From: Metabacillus arenae | Lineage (GTDB): Bacteria > Bacillota > Bacilli > Bacillales > Bacillaceae | DNA: 64,000 bases | Assembly: GCF_014773385.1 (NCBI RefSeq) | Contig: NZ_JACXAI010000021.1 | Span: forward strand, 45,325-109,324 | Reading direction: 5' to 3' | Shown: positions 47,271 to 57,125 of the stretch, piece after piece | How the letters are laid out: each line of letters opens with the position of its first letter | How positions within the stretch are numbered: position 1 is the stretch's first letter | The notes under the pieces: model-generated | Database searches by the model: none | What the model was told of the DNA's origin: nothing | Seen by the model: the letters and a program-made list of their open reading frames with translations, nothing else | Position numbers and translations under genes: made by a program

Positions 47271-47399
47271 ATAATTGATTCTTCTGCACTTTAGTTAAGC
47301 ACGTACTTATTTGCTCAACGACTTGATTAAAATTAACATTTATAAGTCGAACAAGACTTACATCTTTTAAAATCTAGAGAGAAGGAGATAGTCCTGAAA

Positions 47400-49559
47400 A
47401 TGGGATCCGTATTACTATTAGCAGAAAAGCCATCTGTTGCAAAGAATATTGCAGATGCTTTGAAAATAAAGAATAAAAGAGATGGCTATTTTGAAGGGAA
47501 TGGCTATTTGATTACATGGGCTTTCGGCCATTTGCTGCAACTTTATGATGCGAGAGATTATGATGAAAAAATGGCAAAATGGAGGTTGGAAAACTTTCCT
47601 TTTATTCCTGAAAGCTTTCGCTATAAAGTAAAAAGTGATTTTCGTAATAAAGAAAGAGAAGACTTTGGCGCAAAGAAACAGTTAAAGATTATTTCCAGCT
47701 TACTGAAACGAAAAGATGTAGACATGATCATTTCGGCATGTGATTTTGATAGAGAAGGTCAAATTATTGGTGACACGATTATTTATAACCTTAAGACTGA
47801 TAAGAAAGTCTATCGCTTATTATTAAACGAATGGACACCTGATGAAGTGTTAAAAGGACTGCAAGCAATTAAACCAAATACAGAATTAAAGCCGCTTCAG
47901 GATGCTGGTGTCAGCAGACAGTGGGCTGATTGGGTCATAGGAATTAATTTAACGTCTGTTGCGACATTAAAGTATCAAAAAGGGAAAGGACAAGCTTTAA
48001 ATATCGGGAGAGTGCTGCTGCCAACTTTAAAGATTATTTACGATCGTGATAAAGAAATAGAGAACTTTGTCCCGGAAACTTATTTTAAATTATCTGCAAC
48101 CTTTAAAACAAAGGACAACAAAGAGTATGAAGGAACATACTTCGAAGATGAAGAAGAAAAATTTAAAAACAAAAATACGTTAGAGCTGATAGAGCAAGCT
48201 TTACATAATCAAACAGGGATGATCATTGATAAACAAGTAGAAAGAAAACGAGAATATCCTCCATATTTATTTAACCTTTCAAATTTACAAGGGTATATCA
48301 CAAGCAAGTACAAAGGCTGGACTTCTGACAAAGTATTAAAAGTCGCTCAATCCCTTTATGAGAAAAAATACATTACCTATCCACGTACCGCTAGTGTTGT
48401 ATTAGAAGAGACGCTAACAGGAAAAGCTGCTAAAGTTCTGGATACATTAAAAAAAGGGTTGCCGTATGAGAAGGAAGTTCAATTCAAAAAAATGAAACGT
48501 GTGTTTGATACAGATAAGGTTGAAAGCCATAGTGCCATTATTCCGACCTATTTAATGCCAAAATCTTTATCAAAGGATGAAGATATCGTATATACAGCCA
48601 TAAAAAATAGATTTATCATGCAATTCATGCCTTTTGCTGAATTTGAGGAAACAAAGTTAATAACTAAAGTGAATAATAGTGAGATAAAAGGTGTATTTGT
48701 TTCAAAGGGAAGGGTACAGCTTGTAAATGGATGGAAAAAGGTTGAAAAAATAGATTCAAAGGATACACTATTACCAATTGTCCATCCCCAGGAGCTTGTT
48801 AGTATTGAAGACTATTCAATATCATCCCATGTAACAAAGCCTCCAAAACAACATACAGAAAAAACATTGTTAAGGGTAATGGAGACTTGTGGAAAAAGGA
48901 TAAAAGATGAGCAAAGCGAGGAAATGCTGGCAGCAGTATTAAGTGGTTATAGTATTGGTACACCAGCGACAAGAGCTGAGACGATCAAAAAATTAAAAGA
49001 TGTCGGCTATATTGCTTCGCAAAATAAAAATCTTATAAGCACAGAACTTGGAAAAAATCTCGTTGAGACATTTCCAATTAAAGAATTGTTTGATTTAGAG
49101 TTTACTGGTAGGTTAGAAAAAACATTATCTGATATTGAAAAACAAAAAAGTACGAAAGATGCATTCTTAAATGTTATTTTTGATTTTACAAGAAACGCAG
49201 TAGACCAAATAAAAAAAGAAAAGGAAGTTATTATCAATGAGGTGACAAAGGAAAAGAAAGCCATTGAAATATTGGGGAAATGTCCACTATGTGAGCATGG
49301 AATTATTGAAGGAAAAAAGGGCTATGGTTGCAGTAACTGGAAAAATGGCTGTAAATTTGTTATTTGGAAAAACGATAAATATTTAGCTGCAATGAAGAAA
49401 AAGCCAACAAAGACAATGGTTAAAACCCTTTTGAAAAATGGTATTGTCACCGTGAAAGGCCTAACAAGTAAAAAAGGAAATATATTTGATGCCAATTTAA
49501 GGTATATAAAAAATCCGGATAACGACTATTTCAGCTGGAAAATGGATTTTAACAAGTAA
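47400..49559 (+). CDS. topB: DNA topoisomerase III
   Basis: A 719-residue type IA topoisomerase that decatenates DNA. The Toprim domain starts LLAEKPSVAKNIADAL and carries ACDFDREGQ near residue 118. The catalytic tyrosine sits in YITYPRTAS near residue 328. TPATRAETI is in the expected place. A C-terminal region has one zinc ribbon (CPLCEHGIIEGKKGYGC, then NGC) and a short tail. B. subtilis TopB is about 727 residues. ATG 47400 has GAAGGAGATAG upstream. It stands alone. Confidence 0.96.
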   Translation: MGSVLLLAEKPSVAKNIADALKIKNKRDGYFEGNGYLITWAFGHLLQLYDARDYDEKMAKWRLENFPFIPESFRYKVKSDFRNKEREDFGAKKQLKIISSLLKRKDVDMIISACDFDREGQIIGDTIIYNLKTDKKVYRLLLNEWTPDEVLKGLQAIKPNTELKPLQDAGVSRQWADWVIGINLTSVATLKYQKGKGQALNIGRVLLPTLKIIYDRDKEIENFVPETYFKLSATFKTKDNKEYEGTYFEDEEEKFKNKNTLELIEQALHNQTGMIIDKQVERKREYPPYLFNLSNLQGYITSKYKGWTSDKVLKVAQSLYEKKYITYPRTASVVLEETLTGKAAKVLDTLKKGLPYEKEVQFKKMKRVFDTDKVESHSAIIPTYLMPKSLSKDEDIVYTAIKNRFIMQFMPFAEFEETKLITKVNNSEIKGVFVSKGRVQLVNGWKKVEKIDSKDTLLPIVHPQELVSIEDYSISSHVTKPPKQHTEKTLLRVMETCGKRIKDEQSEEMLAAVLSGYSIGTPATRAETIKKLKDVGYIASQNKNLISTELGKNLVETFPIKELFDLEFTGRLEKTLSDIEKQKSTKDAFLNVIFDFTRNAVDQIKKEKEVIINEVTKEKKAIEILGKCPLCEHGIIEGKKGYGCSNWKNGCKFVIWKNDKYLAAMKKKPTKTMVKTLLKNGIVTVKGLTSKKGNIFDANLRYIKNPDNDYFSWKMDFNK

Positions 49560-49764
49560 ATGGATTTATTGCCTCCTGTATTTTTTACCATTATGTAAAG
49601 AACTTGAGATGATATAAATCACGAGAAATCGTTTGATTATTAATATATAGGGTAGTACAACCTAAAGACAAAAATAATTGTGGAAATGCATCAAAAGACC
49701 CTCCTAATCTATTCCAATTGCCTGTATATTAAGGAAGTATGATAGTTTGAAAGGGGCGAATGGG

Positions 49765-50235
49765 ATGGATAAACTAGTGTTTAAACATTTAGAGATGACA
49801 AGAGGGTATTTTTTAAAAAATGTAGTATTAGTCTCTCAGGAAATAGCAAATGTACAGCCTGAAGGTTTTAACAACACAATCCATTGGAACGTTGGACATG
49901 TATTAACGGTTGCTGAACAGCTAATGTTAGGCTTACCCGACAAAACGACTCATCTTCCGGTCAACTATATCGAATTATTTGGGAATGGTACAAAACCTGC
50001 TGATTGGAAAGGAGATGTACCTACCCTAGATGAGCTAATCATCGAACTGAAGGAACAGTCGGTTCGGCTTCAGCAAATTCCTGCTGAGCTGTTAAATGAA
50101 AAATTGGAAAAGCCATTTTTGGGACTTGAAACCTTTGGAGAATTAACCGGTATGGTGATCATGCACGAAGCAAACCATTTGGGAATAATTCAATCGATGA
50201 TGCGCGTCATTGAACATTCAGAAGTAAAGAACTAA
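49765..50235 (+). CDS. DinB/YfiT-like four-helix-bundle protein
   Basis: A 156-residue protein with the DinB-like fold that binds a divalent metal through three histidines. Two of them are visible in TIHWNVGHVL near residue 42 and HEANHLGI near residue 132. Some members are bacillithiol transferases, but the reaction is unknown here. ATG 49765 is used. The alternative TTG 49747 is upstream of the AAAGGGGCG site and less likely. Its terminator is at 50259. Confidence 0.85.
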   Translation: MDKLVFKHLEMTRGYFLKNVVLVSQEIANVQPEGFNNTIHWNVGHVLTVAEQLMLGLPDKTTHLPVNYIELFGNGTKPADWKGDVPTLDELIIELKEQSVRLQQIPAELLNEKLEKPFLGLETFGELTGMVIMHEANHLGIIQSMMRVIEHSEVKN

Positions 50236-50258
50236 TAAATAATGCAGAAGTTTTACAA

Positions 50259-50300
50259 AAGGAGTCATTCTCTTAGGAGATGGCTCCTTATTCTTTTTTT
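50259..50300 (+). terminator. terminator after the DinB-like gene
   Basis: AAGGAGTCATTCTC pairs imperfectly with GAGATGGCTCCTT, then ATTCTTTTTTT. Confidence 0.85.
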
Positions 50301-50453
50301 ATAATCGCTTTCTTTTCCATTTTCGGTGATTCATGCAAAATTGGTAAGACAGGAAGAAAAAGGTATGAAAAGAAAAAAGAAGGAGACTATAACAAAATAG
50401 AAAAAACGAGACCGATTTATTCGGACATTTTAAACTTGGAGTGTTGTAAGAAA

Positions 50454-52100
50454 ATGAATAGTGCGTGGAAACGGTTAACTAAAATTCATAAAAAAGGAAA
50501 ACAAACACCCCAATATAAGGAAACAGAAGAAAACTTACCTCAAAAGGAAATCAGTCTTCATTTAGATATAAATCTTAAAAATATAAAGGAAGTATTAGGG
50601 AACAGCGGTGACTTATCTGTTCGTGAATTCAAAATGGGAAAACCTACCCTTCATAAGGTTGCTCTTTTGTATATCAATGGATTATCAGATAAGCAAATCA
50701 TTGGCAATTCTATTATAGAAAGAATGATGGGTAACGTTAACAATACTGAAAGTGTTGATCCTGAGTCACCGAGTCAATTATTTACCTACATTAAAGAAAA
50801 TATTTTAACTGTCGCAACAGTTAAAGACGAAACAGATTTTAACAAGCTGCTTAATTCTCTCTTATCAGGGCAAACCATCCTTTTAATTGATGGCTTAAAA
50901 AAAGCCCTTAGCTGTTCTGCAGAAGGCGGGGAGATACGGGCGATTACAGAACCTACGTCAGAACCCGCTGTTCGGGGGCCAAAGGATAGCTTTACGGAAT
51001 CCCTTATTACCAATACAGCCATGGTTCGCCGCAGAATTAAAAGCCCTAATCTATGGGTTGAAAAGATGAAGCTCGGGAAGGTAACACAAACAGATGTAGC
51101 TATTATGTACGTCAAAGGGATTGTCAATGACAAGCTTCTTAACGAAGTCAAAGAGCGGATAGGTAAGATAGAAGTAGATGAGATTACTGGCTCCAATACA
51201 ATTGAAGAGTGGATTAATGACGATACATGGACACCTTGGCCGACTATTTTTATAACGGAACGCCCGGATGTAGTAGCCGGAAATTTAATGGAAGGCCGGG
51301 TTGCTATTTTTGTTGACGGAACACCGATTCCTTTAATTTTACCAGCGGTTTGGAGCCAGTTTTTTCAGACCGCCGAAGATTATTATACACGTTGGAATAT
51401 AGCCAGCTTTTTAAGACTCCTAAGAGTTGGTGCATTCTTAATCACCCTTCTTGGACCGTCTCTTTTTATTGCGTTTCTTACGTATCACCCGGAATTGATT
51501 CCAACTCCTTTATTAATTAACTTGATGTCACAGCGGCAAGGAGTTCCATTTCCGGTATTTATAGAGGCTGTATTAATGGAACTTACATTTGAGGTATTGC
51601 GGGAGGCAGGTGTTCGGATGCCGCGTCCGGTTGGTCAGGCGGTTTCCATCGTTGGCGCACTCGTATTGGGGGAAGCAGCTGTTTCGGCGGGAATTGTATC
51701 AAGTGCCATGGTCATTGTAGTGGCTGGAACGGCAATCTCAAGTTTTACCATCCCCCATCATACGATGCTGGATGCCGTCCGTTTACTTCGGTTTCTGATG
51801 ATGATTTTGGCCGCTTCTTTCGGTCTTTATGGAGTTGGGCTCGGTGTCATTATGTTAGTCGCACATACTGCCAGCGTGCGCTCTTTTGGTATTCCATACT
51901 TGACTCCCTTTGCTCCGCTTATTTTTGCTGATTGGAAAGATACGATCTTTCGTAATCCAAAGACATTTTTGTCAACACGTCCTCGATTAATTAACCAAAA
52001 GAAAATAAAGAGGACAGGTGATGCTCAGAATCTTGGTCCATCACAGAGGGAAAGCCAGCTAAAGGATAATGAATCAAAGAGGGATTCTAATGAAACTTAG
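50454..52100 (+). CDS. gerKA: spore germinant receptor A subunit (GerA/GerKA family)
   Basis: A 548-residue subunit of a nutrient germinant receptor in the spore inner membrane. The large N-terminal hydrophilic part has the family signatures GNSGDLSVREFKMG and ETDFNKLLNSLLSGQTILLIDG. The C-terminal part has about five membrane helices from residue 305 on, including PLILPAVWSQFFQTAEDYYTRW just before them and AVSIVGALVLGEAAVSAGIV. ATG 50454 is chosen because the protein then has the usual length. The 58-codon extension upstream overlaps the previous terminator. It overlaps the C-subunit gene by 11 bases. Made in the forespore in relatives. Confidence 0.92.
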   Translation: MNSAWKRLTKIHKKGKQTPQYKETEENLPQKEISLHLDINLKNIKEVLGNSGDLSVREFKMGKPTLHKVALLYINGLSDKQIIGNSIIERMMGNVNNTESVDPESPSQLFTYIKENILTVATVKDETDFNKLLNSLLSGQTILLIDGLKKALSCSAEGGEIRAITEPTSEPAVRGPKDSFTESLITNTAMVRRRIKSPNLWVEKMKLGKVTQTDVAIMYVKGIVNDKLLNEVKERIGKIEVDEITGSNTIEEWINDDTWTPWPTIFITERPDVVAGNLMEGRVAIFVDGTPIPLILPAVWSQFFQTAEDYYTRWNIASFLRLLRVGAFLITLLGPSLFIAFLTYHPELIPTPLLINLMSQRQGVPFPVFIEAVLMELTFEVLREAGVRMPRPVGQAVSIVGALVLGEAAVSAGIVSSAMVIVVAGTAISSFTIPHHTMLDAVRLLRFLMMILAASFGLYGVGLGVIMLVAHTASVRSFGIPYLTPFAPLIFADWKDTIFRNPKTFLSTRPRLINQKKIKRTGDAQNLGPSQRESQLKDNESKRDSNET

Positions 52101-53298
52101 ACCATTTATCATGCTTATACTGATCTTATCCATTGTATTGCTGTCAGGCTGTTGGGATCGTAAAGAATTACAGGACATTGACCTCGTAAGCGCTATCGGA
52201 ATTGATGACGGCGGCGATGATGTAGAAAACAGATATAGCGTCACCGTCCAAGTTATAAATGAAGGACAAATAGCCGGTGGACAACAACAAGGAGGGAAAG
52301 GAGAAATTTCTCCTGTTACGACCAATACGTCTACAGGGAGTACCGTTCAGGAATCACTCCGAAAAATTGCCCCAAAGCTTCCACAGGAACTTTTTTTCCC
52401 TCATGTCCAATTAATGGTGATTGGAGAGAAGCTGGCGAGAGAAAAAGGCATTCAAGACTTGTTTGACTGGCTTGAGCGTAATTCAGAATTTCGTACTCTT
52501 TTTCCGATATTGGTCGTAAGAGGTGATACAGCAAAAAGTGCTCTCGAAATCATGACAGCTTTAGAACCAATTCCTTCAGCAAAAATTATTGGCGGCTTGG
52601 AATCCACTCAAAAAACATGGGGAGAGTATGCAAGCAGCCGTGCCGATCAAGTCATTCAACAATTAGGAGGAGAAGCGGCACATTTAACGGGGGTTGAAAT
52701 TATCGGAAACCCAGAACAAGGGGAAAAGTTAACAAACGTTCAACAAATAAATCCACAAGCAGAACTGCAAATAAGAGGACTTGCTATTTTTAAAAAGGGG
52801 AAACTCAAAAAATGGTTAGATGAGGATGCGGCACGAGGTGCGAACTGGGTAAATAATGAACTGGCCAAAACCTCTTTGAATCTAGATTGTAAAGAGAAAA
52901 AAAAGGGGGTTGCCGTTGATATGATGCGCACCAAAACAAAAATAAAAGCAACTATTAAAAATAAAAAACCTGTTATCCATGTCTCAATTCGGTCTGAAGC
53001 TCACATCTCGGAAGTCCATTGTCCAATTGATCTTGGGAAATATACATTCTTTGAAAAACTTGAAAAGCAATTAGAGAAGGAAATAAAAGAGGAGGTGAAG
53101 ATGGCCGTAGAAGCTGCCAAAGAAGAAGAAAGCGATATTTTTAGATTTGGGGAGTATGTCAACCGCGAGGACCCAAAATTGTGGAAGGAAATGAAGAAAA
53201 AATGGAATGATGAAGTCTTTCCTGAGACAGAAGTCAAGGTAGATGTATTAGCATTTATTCGGAGGTCAGGCCTGAGGACAAAGCCATATATTAAATAA
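52090..53298 (+). CDS. gerKC: spore germinant receptor C subunit, lipoprotein (GerKC family)
   Basis: A 402-residue lipoprotein subunit of the receptor. The N-terminal signal peptide ends in the lipobox LLSGC (cysteine near residue 21), followed by the family signature WDRKELQDIDLVSAIGID. The GerC-type fold follows (TVQESLRKIAPKLPQELFFPHVQLMVIG). The charged C-terminal end has a long helix of Glu/Lys repeats. ATG 52090 lies within the end of gerKA. The earlier ATG 52069 has no ribosome site and would spoil the signal peptide. B-subunit genes follow after about 245 bases. Confidence 0.92.
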   Translation: MKLRPFIMLILILSIVLLSGCWDRKELQDIDLVSAIGIDDGGDDVENRYSVTVQVINEGQIAGGQQQGGKGEISPVTTNTSTGSTVQESLRKIAPKLPQELFFPHVQLMVIGEKLAREKGIQDLFDWLERNSEFRTLFPILVVRGDTAKSALEIMTALEPIPSAKIIGGLESTQKTWGEYASSRADQVIQQLGGEAAHLTGVEIIGNPEQGEKLTNVQQINPQAELQIRGLAIFKKGKLKKWLDEDAARGANWVNNELAKTSLNLDCKEKKKGVAVDMMRTKTKIKATIKNKKPVIHVSIRSEAHISEVHCPIDLGKYTFFEKLEKQLEKEIKEEVKMAVEAAKEEESDIFRFGEYVNREDPKLWKEMKKKWNDEVFPETEVKVDVLAFIRRSGLRTKPYIK

Positions 53299-53300
53299 TT

Positions 53301-53322
53301 GGTTATCTATAATTAGATAGCC
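53301..53322 (+). terminator. weak hairpin after gerKC
   Basis: GGTTATCTA pairs with TAGATAGCC, followed by TTATCTGTT. It may only reduce transcription into the B-subunit genes or mark an mRNA end. Confidence 0.4.
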
Positions 53323-53543
53323 TTATCTGTTAAGAGTACTTTCTTTTTAAAGAAAACGCCATCTATGGGAGCTGGAAATTTGAAATTCTTTTAACTAAGG
53401 ACCCCTTTTCTTAAGTTTGATGCATCGACTGTCATTCTACAGGAAAGGTGGACTTTTTATACTGTTTTTTGATTTTTTGGTTAATCGTTACACCGAAAAT
53501 GAGAGTCAAGTCATAACAAGTAATGAAGGGAGGATTTAAGACG

Positions 53544-54647
53544 ATGGAGAAAGCAAAAGTCAGCGCCATTCAACTTTTTGCCATGATGTTTATATTTGAG
53601 CTTGGCAGTGCGCTTGTCGTAAGTCTTGGCATCGATGCTAAAAAAGATGCTTGGCTTGCTGTTCTTTTAGGACTGTGTGGCGGAATCGTCTTATTTTTTA
53701 TTTACTACTACTTATTTCGTCAATATCCTAACCTTCCGTTTACTGGGTATGCGAGAAAAATATTTGGAAAATACCTGGGATGGATCATTGGCTTGTTATA
53801 CGTTGTCTACTTCATGTACGCTGCTTCCCGGAATTTACGTGACTTCGGTGATTTGCTGCTTTCATCGACCATGACAGAAACTCCGTTACTGGCGATCAAT
53901 ATTTTGATGGTCCTAACCATTTGCTACGTCCTATATTTAGGGGTAGAAGTTATAGGGAGAACAGCTGAAGTATTCATTGTCATTTTGATCATTTTTGGAT
54001 TTACAGGAAATCTCTTCGTATATTTTTCAGGTAATATTGATTTTAATCATTTGCAGCCGTTTTTAGAAAATGGCTGGAAACCGATCTTAACGACAGCCTT
54101 TCCGTTGGTTACTTACTTCCCTTTTTCGGAAATGTTTGTGTTTACCATGCTGCTTCCCTATTTAAATCAAACTAAATTAGTTAACAAAGTTTGGCTGTCT
54201 GCCTTGATTTCAAGTGGCCTTATATTAAGTTATACAACAAGTTTAAATATCGCAGTCCTGAGTGTTGAAGAAGTAGAGAGAACTACGTTTCCTCTGTTAT
54301 CAACGATTAGAAAAGTCAACCTTTTTGAGTTTCTCCAACGGTTGGATGCTCTTGTTGTCTTTACCTTTCTCATTACAATGTTTTTCAAAATAGCCATCTA
54401 TTTTTATGGTGCTGTAATTGGAATAGCCGATTTGTTCAAGTTAAAAAAATATCAACACAGCCTTTTACCAGCCGGGGTAATCCTTACCTTTTTATCCATG
54501 ACGATTGCTTCGGATTTTTCCGAACATATTCAAGAAGGACATGATATTACATCATATTACATTCATATTCCTTTCCATATCATCATTCCGCTGTTCATGC
54601 TGGTTATTACCTTCATTCGCAAGCGTTTCAAGAATAAAGTTCACTAG
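53544..54647 (+). CDS. gerKB: spore germinant receptor B subunit, first copy (GerKB family)
   Basis: A 367-residue permease-like subunit with ten membrane helices of the amino-acid/polyamine transporter fold. It opens KAKVSAIQLFAMMFIFELGSALVVSLG and has FLENGWKPILTTAFPL at the usual place. The B subunit is thought to bind the nutrient. ATG 53544 has GAAGGGAGG upstream. A second, closely related copy follows 71 bases after its stop, a tandem duplication. Confidence 0.92.
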   Translation: MEKAKVSAIQLFAMMFIFELGSALVVSLGIDAKKDAWLAVLLGLCGGIVLFFIYYYLFRQYPNLPFTGYARKIFGKYLGWIIGLLYVVYFMYAASRNLRDFGDLLLSSTMTETPLLAINILMVLTICYVLYLGVEVIGRTAEVFIVILIIFGFTGNLFVYFSGNIDFNHLQPFLENGWKPILTTAFPLVTYFPFSEMFVFTMLLPYLNQTKLVNKVWLSALISSGLILSYTTSLNIAVLSVEEVERTTFPLLSTIRKVNLFEFLQRLDALVVFTFLITMFFKIAIYFYGAVIGIADLFKLKKYQHSLLPAGVILTFLSMTIASDFSEHIQEGHDITSYYIHIPFHIIIPLFMLVITFIRKRFKNKVH

Positions 54648-54718
54648 AACCGCTTGCTTATCTGCTATTTGTATGAGGATGACGATATGTCTCAAAACAA
54701 GTAAAGAAAGGGTGCTTC

Positions 54719-55828
54719 ATGATCATGGAAAAAGCGAAAATTAGTACCATCCAACTATTTGCCATGATGTTTATGTTTGACTTGGGGACTACCCTGGTTG
54801 TAAGTTATGGAATAGGTGCCAAAAAAGACGCCTGGCTAGCGATTCTATTAGGAATGGCCGGAGGAATGGTCTTATTTTTTATTTATTACTCATTGTTTCG
54901 TCAATATCCAGGTATGCCACTTACCGGATTTGCTAGAAAAATATTTGGCAAATACTTAGGGTGGATCATTGGTTTGTTATATATTCTATACTTTTTATAC
55001 ATGGCTGCCCGACTTTTGCGTGACTTTGGTGATTTGCTGCTCTCATCGACCATGACAGAAACACCGTTATTACCTCTCAATATCCTGATGATCCTTGCCA
55101 TTTGTTATGTAGTTTATCAAGGGATTGAAGTAGTAGGGAGAACAGCCGAAGTATTTATCGTTATTTTGATCTTTTTTGGATTTACAGGAAATCTCTTAGT
55201 AGTTTTATCAGGTAATGTGGATATTCATAATTTACAACCGTTTTTGGAAAATGGCTGGAAACCGATCTTAACGACAGCTTTCCCATTAATTACTTCTTTC
55301 CCTTTCGGAGAAATGTTTGTCTTTAGCATGCTGCTCCCCTATTTAAATCAATTTAAATTGGTTAAAAAGGTTTGGCTGTCTGCCTTGATTTCGTGTGGCC
55401 TTATACTAAGTTATACAGCAAGTTTAAATACCGCAGTACTAAGTGTTGAAGTCGTTGAGAGATCTACCTTTCCTTTGTTTTCAACGATCGGAAAGGTCAA
55501 TATTTTTGAGTTTATCCAACGACTCGATGCCCTTGTTGTCTTTACCTTTCTGATTACAGTATTTTTTAAAGTATCGATATTTTTTTATAGTGCATTAATC
55601 GGAATGACCGATTTGTTCAAATTAAAAAACTATCAACAAATTGTTTTACCAACTGGAGTTATTATCATGTTTATCTCAATGGCGATGGCATCGGATTATG
55701 CTGAACATATTGAAGAAGGCCTGATAGTTACGATCCGTTACCTGCACATTCCTTTCCTGATCATCATGCCCTTGATCATGCTGGTTATTTCTATCATTCG
55801 AAATCGTTTCAAGAATAAAGCTAGCTAG
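54719..55828 (+). CDS. gerKB: spore germinant receptor B subunit, second copy (GerKB family)
   Basis: A 369-residue paralogue of the gene before it. The two proteins match nearly throughout, with long identical stretches such as LRDFGDLLLSSTMTETPLL and FLENGWKPILTTAFPL. Differences cluster in some helices and loops, so it could give the receptor a second ligand range. Either ATG 54719 or ATG 54725 (which lines up with the paralogue) may be used. AAAGGGTG lies upstream. Its stop overlaps the end of a convergent small gene by 8 bases. Confidence 0.92.
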   Translation: MIMEKAKISTIQLFAMMFMFDLGTTLVVSYGIGAKKDAWLAILLGMAGGMVLFFIYYSLFRQYPGMPLTGFARKIFGKYLGWIIGLLYILYFLYMAARLLRDFGDLLLSSTMTETPLLPLNILMILAICYVVYQGIEVVGRTAEVFIVILIFFGFTGNLLVVLSGNVDIHNLQPFLENGWKPILTTAFPLITSFPFGEMFVFSMLLPYLNQFKLVKKVWLSALISCGLILSYTASLNTAVLSVEVVERSTFPLFSTIGKVNIFEFIQRLDALVVFTFLITVFFKVSIFFYSALIGMTDLFKLKNYQQIVLPTGVIIMFISMAMASDYAEHIEEGLIVTIRYLHIPFLIIMPLIMLVISIIRNRFKNKAS

Positions 55829-56057
55829 ACCCTTTTTGTTTGTTCGTTTTATTTTTTTTGATGACGAAGATTAATTGAGCGATTGTAATGAGCAAAAAAA
55901 ATAATAACATAACATTCTCTCCAGCATCCATTACCCAAAATGGGTTTAGTAAATGGGTTGCCGCTCGAGAGAATTTAAAGCCTAAAAGAATGTCCATTGC
56001 TAAACTGAGTGAAATAGATAATAAAAAAATGAGTACAAATGCACCAATCACTTTCAT
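55821..56057 (-). CDS. small membrane protein of unknown function
   Basis: A 78-residue protein with two membrane helices (residues about 4-24 and 47-66) and a basic C-terminus (KKNKTNKQKGSS). ATG 56057 has AGGGGGAAT upstream. A longer frame to 56135 has none. The family is not recognised. It converges on the second gerKB copy and overlaps its end by 8 bases. Confidence 0.65.
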   Translation of the reverse strand: MKVIGAFVLIFLLSISLSLAMDILLGFKFSRAATHLLNPFWVMDAGENVMLLFFLLITIAQLIFVIKKNKTNKQKGSS

Positions 56058-56258
56058 GGTATTCCCCCTAATTGTAGAAGTGTAAAGATAGTATTTGTCA
56101 CAAGGAAACATTTTAATAATAAATCTATGAACCACATTAATTGAACGTACATAGCTTTGAACCTACACAATCCCTCTCTAATTTTCCTCCTAAGCAAATA
56201 TTTCCGGTCCCTTTAATATTATATTTTTTATTAGGAAGTATTTTTTCAAAAAAACCTA

Positions 56259-56289
56259 TTTACATTGACGTTACGTGAAGGTGTATAGT
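56259..56289 (+). promoter_or_regulatory. MerR-type promoter with a 19-bp spacer and operator dyad
   Basis: TTTACA (56259-56264) and TATAGT (56284-56289) are 19 bases apart, the over-long spacing that MerR-family activators correct by untwisting DNA. The spacer holds TTGACGT-T-ACGTGAA (56265-56279), a near-perfect dyad. The regulator's own gene starts 23 bases on, so autoactivation is expected. Confidence 0.8.
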
Positions 56290-56311
56290 GATGTTGTCAG
56301 GAGGTGATCAC

Positions 56312-57079
56312 ATGGAATATACAGTGCAGAAACTAGGGAAAATGGCGGGGATTAGCACTAGGACTCTGCGTTATTATGATGAGATTGATATTCTTAAGCC
56401 GGCAAGAATCAATTCATCAGGATATCGTATATATGGGCAAGCAGAGGTCGACAGGCTTCAGCAGATTCTTTTTTACAGAGAGCTTGGTGTCAGCTTAAAT
56501 AATATTAAAAAAATTGTAACTGATCCGTCTTTTAACAGCGTAAATGCACTGAAGGAACATCGTGAAAAGCTTCTTTCAAAACGGAAACAACTAGATACGT
56601 TAATAGCCAATGTTGATAAAACAATAGCTTTAACAGAAGGGAGAATGACGATGACTGATAAAGAAAAGTTTGAAGGCTTTAAGCAAAAAATGATAGAGGA
56701 CAATGAAAAAAAATATGGCAAAGAGATTAGAGAAAAGTATGGGGATGAACAAGTCGACAAGTCCAATCAAAAACTCAAAAATATGACTGAGGAGCAATTT
56801 GCTGAAGTTGAGCAATTAGCTGCTGATGTGATTACGACACTTAAACAAGCGTTTGCAACTGGTGACCCAGCAGGTGAATTAGCTCAAAAAACGGCAGACC
56901 TCCATCGCAGGTGGTTATGCTTTTATTGGGACAGTTACAGCAAAGAAGCTCACGCAGGGCTTGCACAAATGTATGTAGATGATGAAAGATTTACAGCATA
57001 TTATGACAAGGAGCAACCTGGTGGAGCAGAATTTTTAAGAGATGCGATTCACATTTATACAGGAATAAAAAAAAAATGA
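56312..57079 (+). CDS. MerR-family regulator with a TipAS ligand-binding domain
   Basis: A 255-residue activator like Mta/TipA. The N-terminal MerR helix-turn-helix reads YTVQKLGKMAGISTRTLRYYDE and IDILKPARINSSGYRIY. A long dimerisation helix (about residues 75-110) follows. The C-terminal TipAS-type domain (about 110-255, with HRRWLCFYWDSYSKEAHAGLAQMY) binds peptide antibiotics or other large ligands in relatives and controls multidrug transporters. ATG 56312 has TCAGGAGGTGATC upstream. No transporter gene is beside it. A terminator follows immediately. Confidence 0.92.
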   Translation: MEYTVQKLGKMAGISTRTLRYYDEIDILKPARINSSGYRIYGQAEVDRLQQILFYRELGVSLNNIKKIVTDPSFNSVNALKEHREKLLSKRKQLDTLIANVDKTIALTEGRMTMTDKEKFEGFKQKMIEDNEKKYGKEIREKYGDEQVDKSNQKLKNMTEEQFAEVEQLAADVITTLKQAFATGDPAGELAQKTADLHRRWLCFYWDSYSKEAHAGLAQMYVDDERFTAYYDKEQPGGAEFLRDAIHIYTGIKKK

Positions 57080-57087
57080 AAACGCGC

Positions 57088-57125
57088 GGGTATCCCATAA
57101 TACTGGTTTTGGGATACTCTTTTTA
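57088..57125 (+). terminator. terminator after the MerR/TipAS gene
   Basis: GGGTATCCCA pairs with TGGGATACTC, then TTTTT. Confidence 0.88.
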
